Source: Leptotrichia sp. oral taxon 847 (GTDB taxonomy: Bacteria; Fusobacteriota; Fusobacteriia; Fusobacteriales; Leptotrichiaceae). Taken from it: a DNA stretch of 64,000 bases. The stretch covers positions 1,054,001-1,118,000 of the forward strand of contig NZ_CP014231.1 of assembly GCF_001553645.1 (NCBI RefSeq), read 5' to 3'. The notes under the pieces are model-generated. The model was not told where the DNA came from and made no database searches. It saw nothing but the letters and a program-made list of their open reading frames with translations. Position 1 is the first letter of the stretch; each line of letters starts with the position of its first letter. The position numbers and the translations under genes were made by a program. Shown here one piece after another: positions 9,650 to 19,136 of the stretch.

Positions 9650-10072
9650 CTACAATACTATTTTTCTTCCATACTCTTTACATTTTTCAATTTTTTCATC
9701 ATCATCAACTGCCAAGTGATTTATAAGCCCTTCTCCTACAACTGAAAAATTTTCGTTGGTTAATTGTTCCACCCAATTTTCCATAAAAACTCCAGTTCCC
9801 CAATCGTAAGAACCAAAAAGTCCAACTGTTTTATTAAAAATTTTATCTTTATTGGATTCAATAAATTCAACTATTTCTGGCGCTATTTCTTCCGCTCCTG
9901 CAGCAGGTGAACCAAATGCTAAAAAGTCAGCGTTTAACGCACTTTCATCAGCTTCTTCCACATTTATCACTTTCACATCCGCTCCCGCATCTTTCGCACC
10001 TTGCGCAATATTTTTGGCCATTTCTTCAGTATTTCCTGTCGCCGAATAATAAATTATATTTAAACTTGCCAT
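9650..10072 (-). CDS. Flavodoxin, short
   Basis: This 140-aa FMN-binding electron carrier shows the phosphate-binding loop YYSATGNTEEMA at the N-terminus, then LAFGSPAAGAEE and LFGSYDWGTG, the two other FMN-contact loops. It is shorter than FldA-type flavodoxins (compare the 164-aa one at 52186-52680) and belongs to the short-chain clostridial type. It lies 10 bp after ackA, so it is probably co-transcribed with pta-ackA. This suggests a role in redox reactions around acetyl-CoA metabolism, for example pyruvate oxidation. The redox partner is inference. Confidence 0.92.
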   Translation of the reverse strand: MASLNIIYYSATGNTEEMAKNIAQGAKDAGADVKVINVEEADESALNADFLAFGSPAAGAEEIAPEIVEFIESNKDKIFNKTVGLFGSYDWGTGVFMENWVEQLTNENFSVVGEGLINHLAVDDDEKIEKCKEYGRKIVL

Positions 10073-10082
10073 TTTTTCCCAC

Positions 10083-11285
10083 CTAACTTTCTCTTGTAAG
10101 TCTATAAGTATCTCTCGCTATCATTATTTCTTCAGCTGTTTCAATTTTATAGACTTTTACCTTAGAATTTTTCGTTGTAATTTCCACATTTCCTGGAATC
10201 CATTCATTTATTTTTCCCTCATCTAATTCAATTCCCAGATATGTGATATCCCGGCAGATGTCTCTTCTAGCATAAAAAGCATTTTCTCCAATTCCACCTG
10301 TAAACGCTATTGCGTCAAGCCCATTCATTGCAGCAGCATAAGCTCCAATGTAAGATTTTATTTTGTAGCAAAACATATTGTATGCAAGTTCTGCTTTTTC
10401 ATTTCCTTTTTCCATCTCAGAAGCTAAATCCCTAAAATCCGAACTAGGTCCAAAAATTCCCTTTATTCCAGATTGTTTATTCATTCTCGTATTCATTTCC
10501 TTTGGTGATAAGCCTCTTTTTTCCATTATATAAACAACTGCCGATGGATCCACATCTCCAGTTCTAGTCCCCATCATAACTCCTGCAAGCGGTGTAAGTC
10601 CCATTGAAGTATCCACAACCTTTCCATTTTTTACAGCTGTTATACTAGCTCCATTTCCAAGGTGGCAAACTATTATTTTGGAATCTTTTTTTCCAAGCAT
10701 TTGAGATGCAATTTCACTCACATATCTGTGCGAAGTCCCGTGTGCCCCATATTTTCTGACTTTTAATTCTTCATAATCTTCGTACGGAAAGGCGTACATA
10801 TAAGCTTCAGGTTTCATTGTCTGATGAAATGAAGTGTCAAATACCACGACATTTTTTTTATCTGGAAGTAGTTCCATCATAACTCTCACTCCCATTGCCG
10901 CAGCTGGATTATGAAGTGGCGCGAGCTCTCCAAGTTCTTCAACTAATGAAATAACTTTTTCGTCGACCAAAGCCGAATCTTTAAAATAAGCTCCTCCTTG
11001 CACAACTCTGTGCCCTATCGCATCTATTTCATCAACACTTTTAATAACTCCCATATTGTCGTCCTGAAGAAGTTTTAATACGGCATCTATTGCCATTTTA
11101 TGATCGTCCATAGGTTCTGGCTTTTCAGTTATTTTTATATCTTTTATCAAATTTTTGTAACTGATCATGGGATTTGCAATTCCTATCCTCTCACACAACC
11201 CTTTTGCAATTGATTTTTCATCTGTCATATCAATTAATTCAAACTTTAACGACGAGCTTCCACTATTTATAACTAATATTTTCAT
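10083..11285 (-). CDS. ackA: Acetate kinase
   Basis: Acetate kinase converts acetyl phosphate and ADP to acetate and ATP, the substrate-level phosphorylation step of fermentation. The 400-aa sequence has the ASKHA features: NSGSSSLKFELID at the N-terminus, HRVVQGG, HLGNGASITAV, GLTPLAGVMMGTRTGDVDPS and FTGGIGENA. Its length is standard. pta lies 33 bp upstream on the same strand and the flavodoxin lies 10 bp downstream. Confidence 0.97.
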   Translation of the reverse strand: MKILVINSGSSSLKFELIDMTDEKSIAKGLCERIGIANPMISYKNLIKDIKITEKPEPMDDHKMAIDAVLKLLQDDNMGVIKSVDEIDAIGHRVVQGGAYFKDSALVDEKVISLVEELGELAPLHNPAAAMGVRVMMELLPDKKNVVVFDTSFHQTMKPEAYMYAFPYEDYEELKVRKYGAHGTSHRYVSEIASQMLGKKDSKIIVCHLGNGASITAVKNGKVVDTSMGLTPLAGVMMGTRTGDVDPSAVVYIMEKRGLSPKEMNTRMNKQSGIKGIFGPSSDFRDLASEMEKGNEKAELAYNMFCYKIKSYIGAYAAAMNGLDAIAFTGGIGENAFYARRDICRDITYLGIELDEGKINEWIPGNVEITTKNSKVKVYKIETAEEIMIARDTYRLTRES

Positions 11286-11318
11286 TTATTCCCTCCAAAA
11301 ATTTTCTATTTTTTATTA

Positions 11319-12341
11319 CTATTTTTCATCAGATTCAACAGCTGTGATTGCCACAACTTCAACTATATCTTCCACACTACAACCTCTCGATAAATCATGA
11401 ACAGGTCTAGCTAATCCTTGAATTAACGGTCCCAACGCTTTTGCTCCTGAAAATCTCTGAGTCAACTTGTACCCAATATTTCCTGCGTTTAAATCAGGGA
11501 AAACTAGTACATTGGCATTTCCTGCTACTTTTGAGTTTGGTGCTTTTAGTTTTGCCACTTCTGGAACGATTGCCGCATCCAGCTGCATCTCTCCGTCAAA
11601 TTCAAAATCAACATTCTTTGTCTTTAAAATTTCAATTGCTTCTCTAACTTTTCTAACCGATTCTCCATCCGCACTTCCTTTTGTCGAATAAGACAAAAAT
11701 GCCACTTTTGGCTCTTTTATTCCCGCTGTAACTCTAGCCTTTTCAACTGCTGACACAGCTATATCCGCAAGTTGCAACGCCGTTGGATTTGGAATAACTG
11801 CCGCATCAGTAAAAATAAGTGTTCCACCTGCTCCAAAATCTGAATTAGTTATCATAACAAACGAGCTTGAAATTGTTTTTAGCCCTTCTTTTGGTCCAAT
11901 TACTAAAATTGCTGCTCTTAAAACGTGAGCTGTTGGAGAAATCGAACCTGCGACCATTCCATCAACTCTTCCTTGTTTTACAAGCATTGCCGCAAAAAAT
12001 CTAGGATCAGATAACATTGTAGCTTTTGCCGCTTCAAAAGTCATCCCCTTTTTTTCTCTTCTCTTTCTCAAGATTTCTGACATTTGGTCAATGGTTGCAC
12101 AGTTATTAGGATCATAAAAAATTGCTCCATCTAATTTTACTCCCAATTTTTCAGCTGCTTTTTTTACTTTTTCTTCATTTCCCACAAGTGCAACTTTTGC
12201 AAGCCCTTCATTTATAACTTTTTCAGCTGCTTTTAAGACTCTTGGGTCCTCCACTTCTGGTAAAATAATTGTTTTTTGCAATGTTTTAGCTTTAGCTTTC
12301 AAACTTTCCACTAAACTTTTAGGCATCTTTTTCAACTCCAT
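11319..12341 (-). CDS. pta: Phosphate acetyltransferase
   Basis: Pta exchanges CoA for phosphate on acetyl-CoA, giving acetyl phosphate for AckA. The 340-aa protein is the short form, a single PTA_PTB domain without the N-terminal regulatory domains of enteric Pta. Family features are LPEVEDPRVLKAAE, DGMVAGSISPTAHVLRAA, GAGGTLIFTDAAVIPNPTA and LVFPDLNAGNIGYKL. It is followed by ackA as in many fermenters. ftsY ends 39 bp upstream; no clear terminator separates them. Confidence 0.96.
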   Translation of the reverse strand: MELKKMPKSLVESLKAKAKTLQKTIILPEVEDPRVLKAAEKVINEGLAKVALVGNEEKVKKAAEKLGVKLDGAIFYDPNNCATIDQMSEILRKRREKKGMTFEAAKATMLSDPRFFAAMLVKQGRVDGMVAGSISPTAHVLRAAILVIGPKEGLKTISSSFVMITNSDFGAGGTLIFTDAAVIPNPTALQLADIAVSAVEKARVTAGIKEPKVAFLSYSTKGSADGESVRKVREAIEILKTKNVDFEFDGEMQLDAAIVPEVAKLKAPNSKVAGNANVLVFPDLNAGNIGYKLTQRFSGAKALGPLIQGLARPVHDLSRGCSVEDIVEVVAITAVESDEK

Positions 12342-12379
12342 TTCTTTTATTTATTTTTTATTTTTATATTTTTTTAAAA

Positions 12380-13366
12380 TTAATCAGAAAAAATCGCTTC
12401 CACAAATTCCTTGGAATCAAATTTTCTAAGATCTTCTATTCCTTCCCCAACTCCGATAAACTTAATCGGTTTTTTTAACTCATTAGTTATTGGAAAAATA
12501 ATTCCACCTTTTGCAGTTCCGTCAAACTTAGTCAAAATTATACCTGTCAAGTCAACAATTTCATTGAAAATTTTTGCCTGTTCAAGCCCATTCTGTCCAG
12601 TCGTGCTGTCAATTACAAGAAGTGTTTCAAATTTATCATTTCCAGACTTCTCTTTTATAATTTTATTAATTTTTTCAAGTTCTTTCATCAAATCTCTTTT
12701 GTTGTGAAGTCTTCCCGCAGTATCTAATATCGCCACATCAAAATTTCGATTTTTAGCCATTTTTACCGTATCAAATACGACAGCCGCAGGATCACTTCCG
12801 TGAGATTGTTTTACGACTTCAACACCAGTCCTTTTTCCCCATTCCTCAATCTGTTCAATTGCAGCCGCTCTAAATGTATCCCCAGCTCCAATTATAACCT
12901 TTTTCCCTTCATCTTTCAACTTTTTCGCAATTTTTCCAATCGAAGTCGTCTTCCCAACTCCGTTTACTCCAACTACTAAAATAATATTAAGTCTCCCATT
13001 CTGAATATCAAGTTTCGTATTTTCTTCGGTGTTGTAGACCAATTTACTTTTCAGTAGTTCTTTCAATTCTTCATAGACATCCTGCGACGCTTTCAGCCTC
13101 TTTTTGGCAACTTGTTTTTCCAAATCTGCCACAATTTCCATCGTCATATCCATTCCAATATCAGACTGAATCAAAAGCTCTTCCAACTCTTCATACAGCT
13201 CGTCATCAATCGTTTTACCCAAAAACATCTCTTTTAACTTTGAAAAAAATCCTTTTTTAGGTGTGGCAAGTCTATCTTTCAGAGGTTTTAACTTCGGTTT
13301 TTTCTTAGTTTTTTCAATTTTTTCTTCTTCTTTTTCATCAGATTTTTTTTCACTTTTTATTTTTTC
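12380..13366 (-). CDS. ftsY: FtsY, NG GTPase domain (downstream frame of a split ftsY)
   Basis: FtsY is the signal recognition particle receptor that delivers ribosome-nascent chains to SecYEG. This frame holds the linker and complete NG domain: IDDELYEELEELL, P-loop GVNGVGKTTSIGKIA, DTAGRLHNKRDLM and TKFDGTAKGG. The frame is open from a TGA at 13375-13373. The first ATG is at 13228, which would lose the helix GFFSKLKE before the N domain. The missing N-terminus lies in the overlapping -1 frame (13357-13557). A -1 shift at 13366-13372 joins both into a 392-residue FtsY. Either the assembly lacks one A in an A8 tract, or the ribosome or RNA polymerase slips here. Initiation at 13228 is a third option. 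Confidence 0.85.
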   Translation of the reverse strand, partial: EKIKSEKKSDEKEEEKIEKTKKKPKLKPLKDRLATPKKGFFSKLKEMFLGKTIDDELYEELEELLIQSDIGMDMTMEIVADLEKQVAKKRLKASQDVYEELKELLKSKLVYNTEENTKLDIQNGRLNIILVVGVNGVGKTTSIGKIAKKLKDEGKKVIIGAGDTFRAAAIEQIEEWGKRTGVEVVKQSHGSDPAAVVFDTVKMAKNRNFDVAILDTAGRLHNKRDLMKELEKINKIIKEKSGNDKFETLLVIDSTTGQNGLEQAKIFNEIVDLTGIILTKFDGTAKGGIIFPITNELKKPIKFIGVGEGIEDLRKFDSKEFVEAIFSD

Positions 13367-13557
13367 TTTTTTTCAGGAATTTCATCGCTATTTTTTATTT
13401 TTTCTTCTTTTTCGTTTTTTAATTCTCTATCTTTTTTATCTTCTTTATTTTCTTCACTTTCTTTATTTTTTTCAACTTTTTCAATTTCTTTAGTTTCTTC
13501 AATCTCTTCTTCTTTTTTTTTCTTTTTTCCAAATTTAAAAAAATTTTTTAAAGCCAT
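13357..13557 (-). CDS. ftsY: FtsY N-terminal acidic/basic region (upstream frame of split ftsY)
   Basis: This frame encodes MALKNFFKFGKKKKK followed by Glu/Lys repeats, the typical membrane- and translocon-targeting A region of FtsY. It begins with an ATG that shares its A with the TAA stop of tsaB (TAATG), which implies translational coupling. It ends at TAA 13359-13357, nine bases after the A7 tract. Alone it would be a meaningless 66-aa peptide. Its position directly before the NG frame shows it is the 5' part of ftsY. Confidence 0.8.
   Translation of the reverse strand: MALKNFFKFGKKKKKEEEIEETKEIEKVEKNKESEENKEDKKDRELKNEKEEKIKNSDEIPEKKKK
13366..13372 (-). other. Candidate -1 slippery heptamer in ftsY
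   Basis: On the coding strand the zero-frame codons read GAA AAA AAG AAA AAA TAA, so the heptamer A AAA AAG is in the exact register of the classical bacterial -1 slippery site (as in E. coli dnaX). A -1 slip leads into GAA AAA ATA, the frame of the NG domain. I see no obvious stimulatory hairpin or upstream Shine-Dalgarno. A lost A in a homopolymer would look identical. Confidence 0.45.
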
Positions 13558-14342
13558 TATTTTTTATCCCTTTCCGCCTGTGATTTTTCCAAATAATTCG
13601 GTCTTAAATCAAAAATATCAGTTTTTTTATCTTCAAGTTTTCCAGAAATCATCATTTGAACAAAAGTTGCCACATCAATTTTCAAATTTTTATCTTCAAA
13701 TAAATGGACACTTTGCCCCAAGTTTTCTTTTATCTTTTCTTTATAATTAAAAATCGCATCCCCGATCATATAAATTTCATTATTTTTATTTTCTTGTCTA
13801 TCTTCTTTATCTTGTTTACTTTCTTTATTTTTATCTTCTTTTTCATTTTTTTTATTATTAATTTCCAAGATTACATCATCTAATTTAGCAACTTTATAAT
13901 CTTCTACTAATTCAAGTTTATTTTCAAAAACTTTATAAGCCGCAAAATAAACTTTTTCCTTTCTCGAATCAATCAAAGCATAAATTTTTTTATTAAAAAA
14001 ATTATCACAAGTTGCGCAAATATTAAAAAATGCCTGATAACCTAGCGCATCAAGTTCATTCACTTCATAAAATGTAACATCATCTCTTCCAAAAAAAATT
14101 CCTTTTACAACCGAAATCGCTATTCTCACACCTGTAAAAGAGCCAGGTCCAATCGACACAACCACATTTTTTATATCAGTTAATTTTTTTCCAGTCCACT
14201 TTAAAAGGCAGTCAATTTGCTCCAAAATGGTTGTAGAATGTGATTTTGCAACTTCAATATGAATTTTCCCCAAAACTTTATCATTTTCATAAAGCGCAAG
14301 ACCAGCCAATTTAGTGGTCGTAGTTATTGCAAAAGTTATCAT
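13557..14342 (-). CDS. tsaB: tRNA threonylcarbamoyladenosine biosynthesis protein TsaB
   Basis: TsaB is the inactive Kae1-like partner of TsaD in forming t6A37 on ANN-decoding tRNAs. The 261-aa product has the YeaZ signatures: a short N-terminal ASKHA strand (TFAITTTTKLAGLALY), HSTTILEQID and VSIGPGSFTGVRIAISVVKG. Around residues 172-198 there is an insertion very rich in Lys, Glu, Asn and Asp, which looks like a disordered loop. It overlaps the ftsY start by one base and follows tsaE by 82 bp, so two subunits of the t6A complex are encoded together. tsaD is not in the window. Confidence 0.92.
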   Translation of the reverse strand: MITFAITTTTKLAGLALYENDKVLGKIHIEVAKSHSTTILEQIDCLLKWTGKKLTDIKNVVVSIGPGSFTGVRIAISVVKGIFFGRDDVTFYEVNELDALGYQAFFNICATCDNFFNKKIYALIDSRKEKVYFAAYKVFENKLELVEDYKVAKLDDVILEINNKKNEKEDKNKESKQDKEDRQENKNNEIYMIGDAIFNYKEKIKENLGQSVHLFEDKNLKIDVATFVQMMISGKLEDKKTDIFDLRPNYLEKSQAERDKK

Positions 14343-14424
14343 AATTTCCCTTTCTTTATTTATTTTTTTATTTCTCTTATTTTTTTGTTTTTTCTTCTAT
14401 TTCTTTTTTCTAATCGTTCTTTTT

Positions 14425-14880
14425 TCATTCTCCCAATTTTTCTAAATAATCTATTTTTTCTCCATTTTCAAATTTATAGACCGAAATTTCTCTCGTATTT
14501 TCAGAGTGGTGATTAATTTCAATAAAAATCGTATCTTGCGGCATTTCAGATAAAATTTTATCCGCCCATTCGACAATTACGACGCTCTCTTCATCTCCGA
14601 TAAAATCTTCAAATCCAATCTCATAAATCTCTTCAGGATTGCTAATTCTATACACATCAAAATGACTAATTTTTTTCCTTCCACTCTCATATTCGATGAC
14701 ATAAGTAAATGTCGGACTTTTTACATTCTCTGTGACGCCAAAACATTCACAAATTTTTTTTGTAAAAGTCGTCTTCCCCGCTCCCAAATCTCCAATTAGT
14801 CCAACACATCCGCCATTTTCTAACTTTTTTGCTAAATTTCGTGCCAAATTATTTATTTCATCAAAATTCATTATTTTCAT
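14425..14880 (-). CDS. tsaE: tRNA threonylcarbamoyladenosine biosynthesis ATPase TsaE
   Basis: TsaE is the small ATPase that drives turnover of the TsaBD complex in t6A synthesis. The 151-aa sequence has the Walker A motif GDLGAGKTTFTK, then KSPTFTYVIEY, HFDVYRI and the VVIVEWADKI motif diagnostic of the family. It lies 10 bp after rfaE2 and 82 bp before tsaB in the same direction. Confidence 0.95.
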   Translation of the reverse strand: MKIMNFDEINNLARNLAKKLENGGCVGLIGDLGAGKTTFTKKICECFGVTENVKSPTFTYVIEYESGRKKISHFDVYRISNPEEIYEIGFEDFIGDEESVVIVEWADKILSEMPQDTIFIEINHHSENTREISVYKFENGEKIDYLEKLGE

Positions 14881-14889
14881 ATTTTAATC

Positions 14890-15384
14890 TCACTTTTTAT
14901 AAACTTCAATTATTTTATTAATTATATCCGTCGTAGAAATATTATCCACAAAAGATAAAATTTTAACTTCTCCACCATTTTTTTCCACAGTCTTTGTTTC
15001 CGGCAAATCTTCCTTTCTGTAATCTCCACCTTTCACGTGAATATCCGGCTTCAAAATACCAAGAAGTTTTTCAGGCGTCTTCTCATCAAAAATAACCGCA
15101 AAATCCACAAATTTTGTCCCCAAAAGCACAAACGCTCTATTTTTTTCGTCGTTAATCGGTCTTTTGTCGCCTTTATTGACTTTGACGGAAGAGTTGCTGT
15201 TGACACCCACAACCAAAACATCTCCTAGACTCCTAGCTTCTTCCAAATAAGTCAGATGACCTATGTGCAAAATGTCAAACACTCCGTTTGTAAAAACTAC
15301 TCTTTTCCCCTCTCTTTTCAGTTCGATTATTTTTTCTTTCATTTTTTCTACAGTTAATAAATTTTCTCTAAAATTATTCTTCAA
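14890..15384 (-). CDS. rfaE2: D-glycero-beta-D-manno-heptose 1-phosphate adenylyltransferase
   Basis: This nucleotidyltransferase makes ADP-heptose for the lipopolysaccharide inner core. The 164-aa product is the stand-alone C-terminal (HldE/RfaE2) domain. The N-terminal loop VFTNGVFDILHIGHL contains the HIGH-type ATP-binding motif, followed by VGVNSNSSVKVNKGDKRPI and HVKGGDY; the family-typical VDNISTTDIINKI closes it. The sugar-kinase half of bifunctional HldE is absent. It is the first gene of the run that continues through tsaE, tsaB, ftsY and pta-ackA. Confidence 0.93.
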   Translation of the reverse strand: MKNNFRENLLTVEKMKEKIIELKREGKRVVFTNGVFDILHIGHLTYLEEARSLGDVLVVGVNSNSSVKVNKGDKRPINDEKNRAFVLLGTKFVDFAVIFDEKTPEKLLGILKPDIHVKGGDYRKEDLPETKTVEKNGGEVKILSFVDNISTTDIINKIIEVYKK

Positions 15385-15417
15385 TTTTTTCTCCTGAACA
15401 ATACATAATTATAATAA

Positions 15418-15423
15418 ATTATA
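15418..15423 (-). promoter_or_regulatory. Extended -10 element upstream of rfaE2
   Basis: The coding strand reads TGATATAAT, an extended -10 (TGN-TATAAT). A good -35 is not evident; TTCTTT lies at 17-bp spacing. It is 34 bp upstream of the rfaE2 ATG and probably drives the rfaE2-tsaE-tsaB-ftsY run. Confidence 0.5.
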
Positions 15424-15484
15424 TCACATTTTTTACAAAAAAAGAAAATATTTAATCATTTTTTTCTCATATTTTTTATTATAC

Positions 15485-15509
15485 AAAAAAGAGGCTTTTC
15501 ACCTCTTTT
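15485..15509. terminator. Bidirectional terminator after ompA
   Basis: The arms AAAAGAGG and CCTCTTTT enclose a 7-nt loop, with a T-run on both strands. It lies 65 bp after the ompA stop codon and separates ompA from the rfaE2 promoter. Confidence 0.85.
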
Positions 15510-15573
15510 AGACTATAACTTCATGATTATAAAATTTGAGAACTATATAAAATAGTTCCCAAATTATTAATTA

Positions 15574-16701
15574 TTATTGGTTAATGAATTTAACGTTTTT
15601 GAAGTCTACGTTTTGGAAGAACAATTCAACTCTTCTGTTATTGTATCTTCCTTGTTGTGTATCGTTAGTATCCATTGGGTTAGTTTCACCTTGTCCAGTG
15701 ATTGTTCCATAAGAAATTGAATTTTTAAGTCCATATTCTCTTAACAATCTTGCTACGTTTTGTGCTCTTGCAACTGATAATTTTTGGTTGTAAGCATTTG
15801 AACCAGTTGAATCTGTATGTCCAACGAAGTCAATTGTACCACCATCAGCGAATTGATTAATTACGTCAGCAATTTTTCTCAAGTCGTTTTGTTCATTTTC
15901 GTTTGGTACTCTTCCATCAACTTTAAATCCTCTGATTACACATTTTTTATCATCAACTGAGCAGCTAAATGGTAACACAGCATTTCCTCTAGTATCAATA
16001 TTTTTATCTGGTTCTGCAGGTACTGGAGTTGGCACAGGTACTTCTACTGTTTGAGTTATGATTTTAGGTGATCTGTCATTTTTCAATTGACCAATTCTAT
16101 ATCCTAATCTTACTCCAACTGTGTCAGCATGATCTCTGTATTTATTTTCATAACCTACAGTTTTATCATTTACTTTAAAGTTAGATCTTTCATATAAAGC
16201 TTCTAATGAAACTGGTCCAAATTCAGTACCAATTCCTGCGGCTGTATATAATCCACCTTTAATATCCATTCCAACTTTTCTTGCTTCTTTTGCTTCTTTA
16301 GCAAAATTGTAACCTGCTCTACCTAATACATATAAAGCATCGTTTCCACCGTTAGTTGTAATTAAGTTAAATTTACCTAAAGCATAAACTGGTACATCTC
16401 TACCAATTTTTTTGGCATTAGCATAAGCACCATTTGTATCAGTTCTTTTTGGTTTTAATTTTCCTGAATTATTAGAGAATTTATATTCTGAACCTAATCC
16501 CCATTCAAATTCACCTTGGTTATCTACGATGTATTCAACACCTGCAGTTGCACCATTTTTCAATTTAAAATCAGAATGTTGCCAATTGTCAGCTCCTGAT
16601 TTATATTTTCTGTAGAAATCATATCCACCTTTTACTTGGAATTCAGACGCTACAGCATTTAAAGCTAATAAAGCTGTTCCTAAAATAACTAATTTTTTCA
16701 T
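15574..16701 (-). CDS. OmpA-family outer membrane protein
   Basis: This 375-aa protein has a cleavable signal peptide (MKKLVILGTALLALNAVAS). A beta-barrel domain with alternating aromatic strands covers about residues 20-205. It is followed by a Pro/Val hinge (VPVPTPVPAEP) and a C-terminal OmpA peptidoglycan-binding domain with the diagnostic pattern FVGHTDSTGSNAYNQKLS...ARAQNVARLL and NRRVELFF. A short Cys pair (CSVDDKKC) in the periplasmic linker may form a disulfide. It anchors the outer membrane to the cell wall and is probably abundant: it stands alone, has a near-consensus promoter with a long leader, and has a strong terminator. Adhesion roles known in relatives cannot be read from the sequence. 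Confidence 0.93.
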   Translation of the reverse strand: MKKLVILGTALLALNAVASEFQVKGGYDFYRKYKSGADNWQHSDFKLKNGATAGVEYIVDNQGEFEWGLGSEYKFSNNSGKLKPKRTDTNGAYANAKKIGRDVPVYALGKFNLITTNGGNDALYVLGRAGYNFAKEAKEARKVGMDIKGGLYTAAGIGTEFGPVSLEALYERSNFKVNDKTVGYENKYRDHADTVGVRLGYRIGQLKNDRSPKIITQTVEVPVPTPVPAEPDKNIDTRGNAVLPFSCSVDDKKCVIRGFKVDGRVPNENEQNDLRKIADVINQFADGGTIDFVGHTDSTGSNAYNQKLSVARAQNVARLLREYGLKNSISYGTITGQGETNPMDTNDTQQGRYNNRRVELFFQNVDFKNVKFINQ

Positions 16702-16882
16702 TTTAATTTCCTCCTGAATCTTCTATTTGTTATTACTGCTGTATTGTACTATAGCCACAAGGTTATATTACAAAACATTGTGATATTCAAATTACTTTAC
16801 TGTTTATTATAAAACTAAAACTTAATTAATTTCTAAAAACAATTTATGTAATTTGAAATTATTATTCCAACTTCCTTTGAAA

Positions 16883-16911
16883 ATTATACAACATTTGATA
16901 AAAAAAATCAA
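16883..16911 (-). promoter_or_regulatory. ompA promoter, with long 5' leader
   Basis: TTGATT and TATAAT are separated by exactly 17 bp. Transcription should start near 16876, leaving a leader of about 175 nt before the ompA ATG at 16701 and its AGGAGG site. The 395-bp gap between glyS and ompA holds this promoter and leader. I see no gene in it. Confidence 0.8.
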
Positions 16912-17096
16912 GTCTTTTTGCTTATTTTCAAAATAAAGTTGAATTCAAACTAAATCCTAATTTACGTTTAAATACTACCATTTTTTTTCAAAAAAGTCAA
17001 CACCTAAAATTTTATTTATCTATAATTTAACTGTGAAAATTATTCGATAATCCTATATTGACCAGCAATTCAACTATTAAAAATTTTTTTGAAATT

Positions 17097-19136
17097 TTAT
17101 ATATTTATCATTTTATCGATTGATTTTTCCAATTTTTTTAATGTTGAAATTCTATTATTTTTTATTTTTTCATTTTCCACATTTATCACAACATTGTCAA
17201 AATAGTTATTAATAACATTAGCACTATTTAATAAAGTACCCACATAATTTAAAAATTCTCCATTTTCCAATAATTCCAATTTATTCCCTAAATTTAACAT
17301 TTCTTTTTCTTCTTCTTTTTCAAATAAATTCTCAGAAACACTAAGTTCACCTTTACTGTCTTTAACTATATTTTTTACCCTTTTTAAAAGATTTATCAAC
17401 GTTTCAAAATTTTCTGTTTTAGATAGCTCCAAAAGTACAGAAAGTCTATCATCTAATTTAACAATGTTATTCTCAAGATTTATTTCATAAGAAATAAGTT
17501 CCTTTGAATATTTTTCACCTAGAACATTTGTGATTCTTTGTTTAAACAATTCTATTACATCTGAAACTACATTTTTTCCAAGCACTTTTTTATCACTTGA
17601 AAAAATTTCAAACGCTTTTTCAATTAATTTTTGGTAATCAAGCTCCAATTTAGAATTTAATGCCACTTGAATAATCCCTTGAACTGCACGTCTTAAAGCA
17701 TACGGGTCTTTTGAACTTGTCGGTTTTAATCCCACCGAATAACAACCTACCACAGTGTCAATTTTATCAGCAATTCCAGCCAATGCTCCTTCAATTGTCG
17801 TAGGAAGTTTGTCATTTTGGTATCTCGGTAAATAATGCTCAAAAATTCCAAGTGCCACTTCTTTATTTTCACCTTGTCTTTCAGCATAAACTGATCCCAT
17901 AAATCCTTGTAATTTTGTAAATTCTTTTTCTGCAATTACATTTGACACCAAGTCCGCCTTTGAAAGTTCCACTGTTCTTAAGATATTTTTCTTTTTCGCT
18001 CCATATCCCAATTCATCTGCCAAATATTCAGCGATTTTTTTACTTCTTTGCATTTTTTCATAAATTGTTCCCATATCTTTTTGAAATGTAACTTCTTTTA
18101 ATTTTTCCACATTATCTGCAAATTTATTTTTTAAATCTTCGTCAAAAAAGAATTTTGCATCGGCAAGTCTTGGCTCGATAACTTTTTCATTACCTTTTTT
18201 CACAACTTCTGAATATTCTGGTGCATTTCTGATTACAATAAATTTATTAGTCAATCTTCCATTTGCATCTTTCACTGGAAAATATCTTTGGTGAGTTTCC
18301 ATTGTAATCGTTATAATATCTTCTGGAAGAGCCAAATAATCGTGGTTAAACTCACCTTTTATTGCAAAAGGATATTCCACTAAATTCACAACTTCTTCCA
18401 ATAAATAATTATTGATAATCGCAACATCACCATCATTTTCGCAATTTTCTTTTATACTTTTCAAAATTTCCGCTTTTCTCTCAGCTTTTCTAGCAATTAC
18501 GCTATTTTCTCTCAATTTTGAGACATATTCGTCAGGATTTGAAATTTCCACATCTTGCGGTGCAAAATATCTCATTCCACGCGTTTTATTTCCACCTTTT
18601 AATCCTTCAAACTCAAAAGGCAATACTTCAGTCCCAAGCAAAGTTACAAACCATTTTATCGGTCTTGCAAATCTAAATGTTCTGTCTGACCATTTCATTG
18701 ATTTTTCAAACTCGATTTTTTTAATAACATTCGACAATATTTCTGGTAACACTTCTTTTGTAGGCTTTCCAGCAATAAATTTTTCAATTGAAATATATTT
18801 TCCTTTTTCATTTTCAATAATTTTTACATCACTAGGTGTGGCTTTCTGTGATTTTATAAACCCTTCTCCAGCTTTTGTCAATGCTCCATCTTTATAAGCG
18901 ATTTCCACTGACGGTCCAACACTTTTTTTGTCCAAATCTGTCTGTTTTTCAGCAATATCTTTTACAATAATCGCCACTCTTCTAGGCGTACTAAAAGACT
19001 CTATTTCTGAAAACGCAATTCTTTCTTCTTTTAACTCTTTTTCCGCAATTTTTTTCAAATTACTCTCTGCCTCGTCTACATATCTCGAAGGCAATTCTTC
19101 TAATCCTATTTCAAAAAGAAAATTCAATTTATTCAC
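17097..19136 (-). CDS. glyS: Glycyl-tRNA synthetase beta subunit
   Basis: GlyS is the large subunit of the alpha2-beta2 glycyl-tRNA synthetase; it binds tRNA and is required for aminoacylation. The 679-aa product starts [20 protein letters not shown], the typical GlyS N-terminus. It contains [22 protein letters not shown] and FVVIRN-like segments, the HD-like [14 protein letters not shown] region and [12 protein letters not shown]. It overlaps glyQ by 4 bp (ATGA), so translation is coupled. It is the last gene of the ileS cluster. Confidence 0.96.
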   Translation of the reverse strand: MNKLNFLFEIGLEELPSRYVDEAESNLKKIAEKELKEERIAFSEIESFSTPRRVAIIVKDIAEKQTDLDKKSVGPSVEIAYKDGALTKAGEGFIKSQKATPSDVKIIENEKGKYISIEKFIAGKPTKEVLPEILSNVIKKIEFEKSMKWSDRTFRFARPIKWFVTLLGTEVLPFEFEGLKGGNKTRGMRYFAPQDVEISNPDEYVSKLRENSVIARKAERKAEILKSIKENCENDGDVAIINNYLLEEVVNLVEYPFAIKGEFNHDYLALPEDIITITMETHQRYFPVKDANGRLTNKFIVIRNAPEYSEVVKKGNEKVIEPRLADAKFFFDEDLKNKFADNVEKLKEVTFQKDMGTIYEKMQRSKKIAEYLADELGYGAKKKNILRTVELSKADLVSNVIAEKEFTKLQGFMGSVYAERQGENKEVALGIFEHYLPRYQNDKLPTTIEGALAGIADKIDTVVGCYSVGLKPTSSKDPYALRRAVQGIIQVALNSKLELDYQKLIEKAFEIFSSDKKVLGKNVVSDVIELFKQRITNVLGEKYSKELISYEINLENNIVKLDDRLSVLLELSKTENFETLINLLKRVKNIVKDSKGELSVSENLFEKEEEKEMLNLGNKLELLENGEFLNYVGTLLNSANVINNYFDNVVINVENEKIKNNRISTLKKLEKSIDKMINI

